From assembly GCF_003965815.1 (NCBI RefSeq), contig NZ_RXOE01000012.1:1-64000 (forward strand): a stretch of 64,000 nucleotides of DNA. Reading direction: 5' to 3'. The notes under the pieces are model-generated. The model did not search any database. It saw nothing but the letters and a program-made list of their open reading frames with translations, and was not told the DNA's origin. Origin of the DNA: Variovorax gossypii. GTDB taxonomy: Bacteria > Pseudomonadota > Gammaproteobacteria > Burkholderiales > Burkholderiaceae_C. Of this stretch, positions 33,338-43,600 are shown piece after piece. Position 1 is the first letter of the stretch. Every line of letters starts with the position of its first letter. Position numbers and translations under genes: made by a program.

Positions 33338-35599
33338 ATGGGAGTGCTGGAGGCGGCTGTACAGCCGCAGGGGGAGGAAGGGGCGCGGCCGCAAGAAGCA
33401 CCTGATGCAGGGGGTGCTGCAAACCCGTCTCTCGTCGCGCTGTGCACCCTCGCCCGCTTCCATCAGATCGCAGCCGATGCCTCGCTGCTGTCGCACCAGT
33501 TGGGCCTCGTATCGTCTGAGAGCGTCGACACCGCCACGCTGCTGCGCGCAGCCAAGCACCTGGGGCTGAAGGCCAAGTCCTCGCGCACCACCCTTGACCG
33601 TCTGTCGCTGACGCCGCTGCCAGCCCTGGCAGTCTTGCGCGATGAATCCGGCCAGGAACGCTTCGTCATCCTCGCCCAGTGCGACGCCCAGCGTGTTCTC
33701 CTGCAAGACCCTTCCTCCTCAAACGGCCGCCCGGTCATCGAACCCCTGGAAGTCTTCGCCTCGCACTGGACAGGTGAACTCATCCTCATCACCAGCCGCG
33801 CAAGCCTCGCAGGCGAACTCGCCAGGTTCGACTTCTCCTGGTTCATCCCCAGCCTCGTCAAGCACAGGAAGCTGCTGGGCGAAGTGCTCTTCATCTCCTT
33901 CATCCTGCAACTCTTCGCGCTGGTCAGTCCTCTCTTCTTCCAGGTCGTCATGGACAAGGTGCTCGTGCACCGCGGGCTCACCACGCTGGATGTGCTCGTC
34001 ATCGGCTTGCTGGTCGTCGTCGTCTTCGAATCGCTGCTCAATGGCCTGCGCAGCTACGTCTTCAGCCACACCACGAACCGCATCGACGTCGAGCTCGGCG
34101 CACGCCTGTTCCGCCACCTCGTGCAACTACCCCTGGCCTACTTCCAGGCCCGGCGCGTCGGCGATTCCGTCGCCCGCGTGCGCGAACTCGAGAACATCCG
34201 CAGCTTCCTGACCGGCAACGCCTTGACGGTGCTGCTGGACGTCGTCTTCTCCATCGTCTTCGTGGCCGTCATGCTGTTCTACAGCGTGCCCCTCACCTTG
34301 ATCGTGCTGGCGAGCATGCCGCTGTACTTCGGGCTGAGCCTGGCCGTGGTGCCCGTCCTACGCCGGCGCCTGGACGAGAAGTTCGCGCGCGGCGCGGAGA
34401 ACCAGGCGATGCTGGTGGAGACCGTCAGCGCCGTGCAGACCGTCAAGGCCACCGCGCTCGAGCCCGCCTTCGCCCGGCGCTGGGACAACCAGCTCGCAGC
34501 CTACGTCTCGGCCAGCTTCCGGACCCAGAACCTCGCGAGCTGGGCGCACGAAGGCGTCAACCTCATCGGCAAGCTCGTCAACGCTGCCACGCTCTGGTAC
34601 GGCGCGCACCTTGTGATGAACAACGACCTGACCGTCGGCCAGTTCGTCGCCTTCAACATGTTCGCCCAGCGCGTGTCGCAGCCCATCATGCGCATGGCCC
34701 AGCTGTGGACCGACTTCCAGCAGACCGGCATCTCCATGGCCCGGCTCGGGGACATCCTCAATACCCGCACCGAGGTGCCACCGAGCACTGCCGCCCAGCT
34801 CCCGGCCCTCAAGGGCCGCGTGACGCTGGACAACCTCACTTTCCGCTATCGCCCCGAGGCAGCACCTGTGCTCAATGGCGTCAGCCTCGACGTGCGCCCC
34901 GGCGAGGTCATCGGCATCGTCGGGCGCTCGGGTTCCGGCAAGAGCACGCTGACCAAGCTCGTCCAGCGCCTGTACACCCCCGAGCAAGGGCGCTTGCTGG
35001 TCGATGGCATCGACATCAGCCTGATCGATGCGGCGCAGCTCAGAAGACAGGTGGGCGTGGTGCTGCAGGAGAACACCCTTTTCAACCGCAGCGTGCGCGA
35101 GAACATCGCTATCGTCGATCCGGCGGCGCCGCTGGATGCGGTGATCCAGGCGGCACAGCTGGCCGGGGCTCATGAGTTCATCAGCGAGCTGCCCGAGGGC
35201 TACGACACCATGGTCGGCGAGCAGGGTGCGAGCCTCTCGGGCGGGCAGCGCCAGCGCATCGCCATTGCCCGGGCTCTGTTCACCCATCCGCGCATCCTGA
35301 TCTTCGACGAGGCGACCAGCGCGCTGGACTACGAGAGCGAGGCCATCGTGCAGCGCAACATGGCGCACATCTGCAAGGGGCGAACGGTCTTCATCATCGC
35401 CCACCGCCTGAGCGCGGTGCGGCATGCGAACCGCATCATAGTGATGGACAAGGGCAGGATTGTCGAAGGCGGTACGCACGAGAGCCTGCTAGCCCGGCCC
35501 AAGGGCATCTATGCGCACCTGTGGAACATGCAGGGCGGTGGGCATCCGACGGAGACAGAAGGCAGCAACAGCGCCAAGGGTGCGGGAGCTCCTGCATGA
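33338..35599 (+). CDS. Type I secretion ABC exporter, HlyB type
   Basis: The 753-residue fused exporter has three parts. An N-terminal C39-like domain (about residues 30-150) lacks the catalytic cysteine, as in RTX exporters. A membrane domain spans residues 170-460, and an ATPase domain contains Walker A GRSGSGKST (about 528), signature LSGGQRQR (about 633) and Walker B ILIFDEATS. It should export the RTX protease encoded downstream, using the adaptor with which it overlaps by 4 bp. The chosen ATG has GAGGG eight bases upstream. Directly after the start lies a perfect 16-bp palindrome. Confidence 0.93.
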   Translation: MGVLEAAVQPQGEEGARPQEAPDAGGAANPSLVALCTLARFHQIAADASLLSHQLGLVSSESVDTATLLRAAKHLGLKAKSSRTTLDRLSLTPLPALAVLRDESGQERFVILAQCDAQRVLLQDPSSSNGRPVIEPLEVFASHWTGELILITSRASLAGELARFDFSWFIPSLVKHRKLLGEVLFISFILQLFALVSPLFFQVVMDKVLVHRGLTTLDVLVIGLLVVVVFESLLNGLRSYVFSHTTNRIDVELGARLFRHLVQLPLAYFQARRVGDSVARVRELENIRSFLTGNALTVLLDVVFSIVFVAVMLFYSVPLTLIVLASMPLYFGLSLAVVPVLRRRLDEKFARGAENQAMLVETVSAVQTVKATALEPAFARRWDNQLAAYVSASFRTQNLASWAHEGVNLIGKLVNAATLWYGAHLVMNNDLTVGQFVAFNMFAQRVSQPIMRMAQLWTDFQQTGISMARLGDILNTRTEVPPSTAAQLPALKGRVTLDNLTFRYRPEAAPVLNGVSLDVRPGEVIGIVGRSGSGKSTLTKLVQRLYTPEQGRLLVDGIDISLIDAAQLRRQVGVVLQENTLFNRSVRENIAIVDPAAPLDAVIQAAQLAGAHEFISELPEGYDTMVGEQGASLSGGQRQRIAIARALFTHPRILIFDEATSALDYESEAIVQRNMAHICKGRTVFIIAHRLSAVRHANRIIVMDKGRIVEGGTHESLLARPKGIYAHLWNMQGGGHPTETEGSNSAKGAGAPA
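33353..33368. other. Perfect 16-bp palindrome inside the exporter start region
   Basis: GCGGCTGTACAGCCGC is fully self-complementary and lies 15 bp after the ATG of the HlyB-type exporter. It could form an mRNA hairpin near the ribosome or bind a protein dimer, or it may be chance in GC-rich sequence. There is no further evidence. Confidence 0.4.
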
Positions 35600-37080
35600 C
35601 GCCTGAAGTATCTACAACGGCTCCTGCAGCCAATGCACCCAGCGTTCGCCATCCAGCGTTTGAACTGCTGGGGCGCTACGGTGCGGTCTTCAAGGCGGCC
35701 TGGAAGCATCGCCACGAGCTGGCCGGCCCGAAGCGGCTGACTGATGAGGCCGCCTTCCTGCCCGCAGCACTCAGCCTGCAGGACACCCCCGTGCACCCCG
35801 CGCCCAGGCGACTGGCCTACGCGCTGATCGTGCTGTTCCTCATCGCGCTGGCCTGGTCCATCTTCGGGCAAGTGGACATCGTGGCGGTGGCGCCCGGCAA
35901 GATCATCGTGAGCGAGCGCACCAAGATCATCCAGCCGCTGGAGGTGAGCGTGGTCAAGCGGGTGCTGGTGAGGGATGGAGACCATGTGGAGGCAGGCCAG
36001 TCTTTGGTCGAGCTTGACCCCACCATGGCCACGGCCGACAGGACGAACGTCAATGAGCTGCTGAAGGCGGCGCAGTCCGAAGTCATGCGCACCCGGGCGC
36101 TCTTGAAGGCCCTGACTGCTACTCCCAACGCCGCCGAGGCACCTGCGCCGGATCTGGGCAAGGCCACTCCGGCAGGCTGGACCGACGAAGACCTCAGTTC
36201 AGCCCGCGCGGAGCTCAATGACGAATGGAGCGACATCACGGCAAAGCTGGCCAAGGCGGCGGCGGAGATCAACCGGCGTCAGGCCGAGATCGCGACCGCG
36301 CGCGAGGTGGTCACCAAGCTGGAGACGACGCTTCCCATCGCAAGACAAAGAGAAGCCGACTTCCGCCAGCTGGCCGACCAGGGCTTCATGTCGAGCCACG
36401 CGAACCAGGACCGCACGCGCGAGCGCATCGAGATGGAGCGGGACCTTGCAACGCAACGAGCCAGACTGGCTGAAGCCAACGCCACGCTGAGAGAGAGCGA
36501 GAACACAAGGGCCGCCTACATCGCGGAGACGAAGCACAGCCTGAGGACGCGGGAGGCCGCAGCCGAACTCAAGCGCCAGCAAGGCACGCAGGACCTGGCC
36601 AAGGCCGGTCAGCGAGAGCGGCTCACCACGTTGAAGGCCCCAGTGGCGGGCACCGTACAGCAGCTCGCCGCGCACACCGAAGGCGGCGTGGTCACGGAAG
36701 CGCAGCCGCTGATGGTGATCGTGCCCGACGGGGCGCAGGTGACGGCCGAGGTGACGCTGGAGAACAAGGACATCGGCTTCGTGAGTCCGACGCAGGAAGC
36801 GGCGATCAAGCTGGAGACGTTCCCGTACACGCGCTACGGGACGGTGAACGCGACCGTGAAGACGGTGACGGCCGATGCCGTGAATGACGAGAAGCGCGGG
36901 GCGATCTTCCCTGTGACGCTCAGCCTGAACTCCACAACCATCGACGTGGACGGCAGGCCGATCAAGCTCAGCCCGGGGATGAACCTGACGGCGGAGATCA
37001 AGACGGGCAAGCGGCGAATCATCGAGTTCCTGCTCAGTCCGGTTCAGCGAGCGACGAGTGAAAGTTTGAGAGAAAGGTAG
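35596..37080 (+). CDS. Type I secretion adaptor, HlyD family
   Basis: The 494-residue membrane-fusion protein has a cytoplasmic N-terminus, one transmembrane helix (LAYALIVLFLIALAWSIFG), and the lipoyl entry VDIVAVAPGKIIVSERTKIIQPLE. A long coiled-coil region (about residues 150-350) and a C-terminal HlyD motif (GMNLTAEIKTGKRRIIEFLLSPV) follow. It connects the ABC exporter to an outer-membrane channel. No TolC-type gene is in this locus, so a channel from elsewhere must be used. Confidence 0.93.
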   Translation: MTPEVSTTAPAANAPSVRHPAFELLGRYGAVFKAAWKHRHELAGPKRLTDEAAFLPAALSLQDTPVHPAPRRLAYALIVLFLIALAWSIFGQVDIVAVAPGKIIVSERTKIIQPLEVSVVKRVLVRDGDHVEAGQSLVELDPTMATADRTNVNELLKAAQSEVMRTRALLKALTATPNAAEAPAPDLGKATPAGWTDEDLSSARAELNDEWSDITAKLAKAAAEINRRQAEIATAREVVTKLETTLPIARQREADFRQLADQGFMSSHANQDRTRERIEMERDLATQRARLAEANATLRESENTRAAYIAETKHSLRTREAAAELKRQQGTQDLAKAGQRERLTTLKAPVAGTVQQLAAHTEGGVVTEAQPLMVIVPDGAQVTAEVTLENKDIGFVSPTQEAAIKLETFPYTRYGTVNATVKTVTADAVNDEKRGAIFPVTLSLNSTTIDVDGRPIKLSPGMNLTAEIKTGKRRIIEFLLSPVQRATSESLRER

Positions 37081-37086
37081 ACATCC

Positions 37087-37668
37087 ATGAACTTCAAAGA
37101 TACCTGTCCCAACAGATCGCATGGATGGGATTGGGAGCACCTCGACTCGCGAGAGGGAAAGACAAACCGCCGTGCAGCGATGTGCTTTCTGGGGCTCGGT
37201 CTATGGGGAAGCCTATCGGTAGGGAACGCGACAGTTCCACCTCCTCCGCCGGCGCTGACCTTGGAAGACTACGTTGAGGCATCCGAGGTCATCCTGATCG
37301 GCGAGATCAGGACCGTCAAGTTCAGAGGGCTCAGTTTGACCGTTCTACCCGAGGAGTATGGCCGCGATTTCGATGGTGACAATCAAATGGGAAATCGCGC
37401 TATCGATGTCATCGTGAACGTCGTTCGAGTTCTGAAAGATCGGCCTGAGAGGAAGTTGCAGAGAAAGGAGTCCATCCGTATCTCCGCTGCAATCCCGCGA
37501 GAGGACCATCTCAAATATCGAGGGAGAAAGATGATATTTCTCACAGATGGAGGCGTACTCGTAGACGCAGACAAACGCACATACCGACTCTATCAATCAA
37601 AGACGCATGCACTGTCGTTGGTAGAGGAGCCTCTTGTTCTGAGAGCGATTGCAAATCGCAAGAAGTAA
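37087..37668 (+). CDS. Probable exported protein of unknown function
   Basis: The 193-residue frame has a basic lead and then a hydrophobic signal-like segment (MCFLGLGLWGSLSVGNA) from residue 32, so the real start may be the internal ATG at 37180, giving 162 residues. The mature part begins with a proline run and EDYVEASEVILIGEIRTVKFRG, a strand-rich pattern seen in exported domains. Lower GC than the flanking genes is visible. It lies 6 bp after the HlyD gene and 25 bp before the metalloprotease, where serralysin systems often encode an inhibitor or accessory protein, but it shows no clear resemblance to the Inh inhibitor family. Confidence 0.65.
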   Translation: MNFKDTCPNRSHGWDWEHLDSREGKTNRRAAMCFLGLGLWGSLSVGNATVPPPPPALTLEDYVEASEVILIGEIRTVKFRGLSLTVLPEEYGRDFDGDNQMGNRAIDVIVNVVRVLKDRPERKLQRKESIRISAAIPREDHLKYRGRKMIFLTDGGVLVDADKRTYRLYQSKTHALSLVEEPLVLRAIANRKK

Positions 37669-37693
37669 CTTATCAACCATTGAGGACAGCGAA

Positions 37694-40600
37694 ATGGCAG
37701 ATTCAGTTGGTGCAGCAGTTATCGATGCAAAGTGGCAACCGTATGGCACCGGAAGGACTATTACCTACTCCTTCATGGCTGCGGTGCCCACCGGATATTC
37801 GGCTGACGATACCGCGAAGTATCTGAATGGATTCACGGCGTTTTCAACGGCTCAGCAGCAGGCAGTTCGAAAGATCTTCGACATCATCGAGACCATCACG
37901 AACGTCAAGTTCGTGCTGGCAACTGCAGGAGCTACCTCCGACATCCGGTTCGGAAACACCACGCTGCCATCGTATGGCGCAATCAACTACCGAGTCGCAC
38001 CTTACGCCGATAAACCGAGAATCAACGATGTGTTGATGTCGAATACTCCAGTGACCGGCACGACGGGAACCGAGCTGGGGAGCTATTCTTTCTATGCTCT
38101 CGTCCACGAAATATTGCATGCCCTGGGTCTGAAGCATCCATTCGGGACTCAGGACTACCCAGACGCAATAACGGACTCCTCGATCACGCGCAGCGGTAGC
38201 GTGATGTCTTATGAAAGTGCTCCACTGTCGAGTTCATCGGAGCCGATCACACCCTTGGCCTACGACATTGCTGCGCTCAGGGCAATTTTTGGAGGGCCAA
38301 ACACAGCTTCTGAATCGGGAGACTCGGTCTACAAGTTCAATCCATTGGCCGCGGAAGGACTGGCGGGCCTGCAGCTCAAGGAAATATTTCAAGGGCAGAG
38401 ACGCGATATCTGGGATTCGGGAGGCACCGATACGCTGGATGCATCCGCCTACACCGACCCGAGCTCACGTGTGGTGCTCCGTCTGCAGGCTGGTTCCTTG
38501 AGCTCTGTGGGCGGACTGACAGACAACGTCGGCATTGCTTTCGACACAAAAATAGAGAATGCCATTGGGGGTAGCGGAAACGACGAGATCATCGGAAACG
38601 AGTTGGATAACGTCCTAAAAGGCGGGCGCGGCGGAGACTTGCTCGTTGGCCTTGCTGGCAACGACACCTTGGAGGGCGGAGCGGACAACGACATGCTGTT
38701 CGGCGGCGAGGGAGTCGATACCTACGTTTTCGAAGGGATCTTTGGCAAGGACGCCATCATCGACAGTGATGGAAGGGGGATCATCAAGATCAATGGGACT
38801 GCGATCAGCGCCAGCGGCGAGATGATCGGACAAGGAAGTGGCTGGCGAAATGTATGGTTTGCAAAGATCGGTGGCGAGGATTACAGCTACACGCTATATG
38901 AAAGCAGCGAGTCCACGACCGGATACTCGCTGCTGATCAAGAAGGCACGCGACACCAGTAACACTGCGACAGTACGGATCGACAACTTCGACTTTGCCGC
39001 AGCTCAAAATGAGGGCTACCTTGGAATAAAGCTTGGCAGCAATACACGCGTAGCCATCCGTGAGGGCAGTGGCGCCAATCCATTTGAAGACCGAGACTTC
39101 AATGTCGCATCTCTTACGGGACTGACAAACGTCGGGGAGGGGGCAGGGCGAAGCTTCACGATCTACCTTGATCTTCCTGCCAAGGCGGGTGAAGTGATCA
39201 GACTATCGCTATCTGACTTGACGGACAAATTTCAAGTCGTGCTCGGCGATGACATCGTACCTGCGGATGGCGCAGAGATCATTCTTGCTGAGGGGCAGAC
39301 CCAAATTCGAGTAGCTCTGATTCAGGTGGGTGACGTCGAAGACGATGGGACTGCCAAGCTGAGTGCTACCTATATCCGCCAAACTGGGTCGACGGAATCC
39401 AACGAATGGGACATCAGCCTGCAGGATTCCGATGAGGCGGTGCAGACCTACAACGGCGACCAGCGCGCGCTCATCAACGGCATCGAAACCAATTTCGACG
39501 TCCATGTGGGTGATCCAAGATTCAATACTTACGACTGGAGCGGAACGCACTGGGCATCCGACGGCACCCTTGTCGGCGGTGTCGAGGAGGAGGACTTCAA
39601 TGATGTTATCTATGGCGGCGGTGGCAAAGAGAGGATCAATGGCCTTGGTGGCAATGACGCCTTGTCGGGTGGCGGTGGTGACGACGAGATCGATGGCGGA
39701 GCAGGCGATGACCTGATCGCAGGTGGTTCCGGAAGCGACATCCTTCGTGGCGGTGAAGGAAAGGATGTCATCCTGAGTGCAACCGGCCTCAGTGTGAGCG
39801 CGCGACAGCCGGATGACTCCTGGGCGCCGCCGGCCGGCACCACCGCGTGGATCCAAGGCAGCAACTGGGGCGTCTACCAGGTAGGAAGTGGTGGCCGCAC
39901 CATCGAGGGTGGGGGATCGACCTCCATGGATACGGCCGGCGACGTTGTCGATGGTGGTGCTGGTGACGATCTCGTCATCGCTGGCCGTGGGAATGACCGC
40001 ATTGAGGGGGGCACGGGCGACGACGTTCTCTGGGGCCATGGTGGCAATGACGTCCTCTTGGGAGGGGACGGCAATGACGGTCTCGAGGGCGATGGAATCA
40101 AGGATGCGGGTTACTACCAGACCCTTGCTGAAGCGGAGCACGGCGATGACTTTCTCGACGGCGGTGCCGGTGATGACAACCTCAACGGCGGCGGCGCAAA
40201 TGACGTCCTGTATGGTGGGATCGGTGCGGATCTGCTCTGGGGCGACTCTCGTGATGAAGATGAGTTGGGTGGGCAGTACCACGGGGCCGACTACCTAGAT
40301 GGCGAAGACGGCGACGATCAATTGGTCGGAGGTGGCAATGACGACACGCTGTACGGCGGCAGCGGTAACGACAACCTCTGGGGTGATCACGACTCCGATC
40401 AAAAGCTGGCTGGGGAGTTTCATGGCGACGACTACCTCGATGGCGAAGATGGCGAGGACCAACTGATCGGTGGTGGAGGCAACGACACCCTCTTGGGTGG
40501 TCTTGGTGCCGACGTCATGTTGGGCGACGACGACGAGGCTCAGCTCGGTGGCGCATTCCACGGCGCGGACTATCTCGATGGCGGTGATGGTGCAGATCAA

Positions 40601-43600
40601 CTGACCGGAGGTGGCTCGAACGATACGCTGATTGGAGGGGCTGGTGACGATTCCCTCTTGGGAGACTCCTTCAATGAGGCCGATCTCTCGTCAGACTTCC
40701 ATGGCGAGGACTATCTCGATGGAGGCGCTGGGGACGATCAATTGGTTGGAGGCGGAAAGGACGATGTCCTGTTTGGTGGTGCGGGCCAAGACCGGATGTG
40801 GGGCGACAACGACAGCAGTGAAAAGCTGGCTGGCTCGGCACACGGCAATGACTACCTCGACGGTGGAGGGGACGACGATTCGCTTTATGGTGGCGGCAAA
40901 GACGACATGCTCATCGGTGGCGACGGCGCGGATATCCTCGTCGGGGACTTGGTCGAAGCGCAACTGAGCGGAGAGTTCCATGGGAACGACACGCTCGACG
41001 GCGGAGACGGCAATGATCGGCTGTTCGGCCTAGGCAAGGACGATATCCTGACCGGCGGCGCTGGCGACGACGTACTCCTTGGCGATGGGCAGCTCTCGGA
41101 GGTTGCCGCCCAGTATCACGGCCAAGATCACCTCGATGGCGGGGATGGCAATGACACGCTCTTCGGTGGTGGAGGCAACGATGTCCTGATTGGCGGCGCG
41201 GGTGATGACTTTCTGTCTGGAGAGGATCAGCAGAGCTCGTTCTCCACCACTACGCTTACAGGCGACGACTATCTATACGGCGGGGACGGCAACGACACAC
41301 TTCTCGGTGGTGCTGGGAAGAACTACCTGTCTGGCGACGATGGCAACGACTACTTGTGGGGCGGCGAAGGAGACGACGTCTTGCTGGGTGGAAATGGCGA
41401 CGACTTCATCCGATCCGGCGCCGGCAATGACTTTCTCGACGGAGGGGAGGGCGCTGACTTCTTCTACGTTGCGTTGGGCAGTGGTGCGAAACGCATTTCT
41501 GATGTGGATGACGGTTCGCACAACGTGCTGGTTCTTGAAGGGGGATTCAATTTCGGGCTGGTCCGACTCTCGCTTGGCTCACTAGTGATCGGCGATGCCA
41601 CGGGCACCACCGAGATCCATCTCGACGGTGTCGACTACGACGATCTGGCTGGGACCTCGCCCGTTCAGGAAATCAGGTTCTCCGACGGCGTGACGATGTC
41701 CATCGCGCAACTGCTCGATGCCGTGCCTGTCGATATCCCGACGACCGAGTTCGCAGACACGGTGCGCGGTACTTCAGGCCGAGAGGTCATCCACGCCCTG
41801 GCCGGGGACGATGTGGTCGACGGCCGGGGCGGCAATGATTCCCTCGATCTTGGCGAGGGCAATGACATCGGCCGCGGCGGTGACGGCGACGACATCGTTC
41901 TCGGCGCGGGTGGCAACGACCAGCTCTACGGCGATGCAGGAAAGGACCGCTTGGAGGGCGGTGTCGGCGACGATCTGCTGGATGGCGGCTCGGACGACGA
42001 CAGCCTGATCGGCGGAAGCGGTGATGACACACTCCTTGGCGCAGCTGGCAACGACGAACTGCTGGGCGAAGATGGCATCGATATCCTGAATGGCGGCGAC
42101 GGCAACGACAGCCTGAGCGGTGGCACGGGCGACGATGCGCTGGAGGGCGGCACAGGAGATGACGTGCTGCTCGGAGGCGCTGGCGCCGACCAGTTGAACG
42201 GGGGCGAGGGTGCCGATCGCCTCGACGGAGGTCTGGGGGCAGACGCCATGGTCGGCGGCGCGGGCGATGACGAGTACCACGTCGACGATGCCGGCGACAC
42301 CGTCAGCGAGGCACAAGGAGAGGGCCGCGATGCCATCTTCACCAGCATCGACTATGTACTGGCCGAGAACATCGAAGACCTGCGCATCGTCCAGGGCTCC
42401 CTGGCCACGCACGCCACTGGCAACGCCGCGGACAACACCATCGTGGGCAACAGCGTCCTCGGCAGCACGCTGCTGGGCATGGCGGGCAACGACACCATCG
42501 ATGGCGGCGCGGGCAACGACCTGCTGGACGGCGGCGAAGGCGCTGATCTGATGGCCGGTTTTACCGGGGACGATGAGTACCGCGTGGACGATGTCGGAGA
42601 CCAGGTCAACGAAGCGTTCGCAAGCGGCACCGATTCGGTGTTCGCCACCGTGAGCCATACGCTCTGGAGCAATGTCGAGAATCTGACGCTGGTGGGCCCC
42701 GATGCCCTGGATGGCGCCGGCAACGAACTGGCCAATGTCATCACCGGGAACGCGCTCGACAACACGCTCCGTGGCGAAGGCGGCAATGACACTCTTGTGG
42801 GCGGCGCGGGCAACGACGTCCTTGACGGCGGCAGTGGTGTCGACACGCTGGACGGTGGAGATGGCGACGACGTGTACAAGGTCGACAACGCGCAGGACGT
42901 CATCGTGGAGGCCGCCGGTGGAGGCACCGACACGGTCCTGAGCACGATCAGCTATGTGTTGGGAACGGACCTGGAGAACCTCACGCTGGTCGGCCAGGAT
43001 GGCCGCAACGGCACCGGGAATGCCGGTGACAACGTCATCGTGGGCAACGAGTACGAAAACCGGCTGGACGGGGGCGGGGGCGAAGACCACCTGGAGGGCG
43101 GTGCGGGTGACGACACCTACGTGATCGACAGCGCCGGCGATGTCGTGGTCGAACTCGAGGGCGAAGGCTACGACACGGTGGAGATCGGCAGGAGTTTCTC
43201 GGTCTCGGAGATCGCGAACATCGAGAACGTGACGCTGACCGGCACGTTGAACATCAATGCCACGGGGGACGACGGCGACAACGTCCTGATCGGCAATGCA
43301 GGCGACAACGTGCTCGACGGAGGCCTTGGGGACGACGTCATGGCGGGCGGTGCGGGCAACGACACCTACATCGTCGACGAGTACGACAACCGAGTCACGG
43401 AGCATCAGGATGAAGGCATCGACACCATCATCCGCAATTTCGACACGACCTACGTGCTTGAAGGCAACGTCGAAAACCTGACGCTCGCAGGCACCGTCTA
43501 CCGGGGCAACGGCAACGAACTCGACAACGTCATCACCGGCAACGATGCCGACAACAACCTGCTGGGGCTGGGCGGCAACGACACACTGATCGGCGGCGGC

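Noticed and set aside
37087..37668. Assignment of the small exported protein as an Inh-type serralysin inhibitor
   Set aside because: Position fits, but length and sequence do not show the inhibitor family's features, so function is left open.
40139..41256. Tandem repeats considered as a CRISPR array
   Set aside because: The periodicity is codon-phased, diverged and encodes RTX nonapeptides within one open frame; there are no identical repeats with unique spacers.
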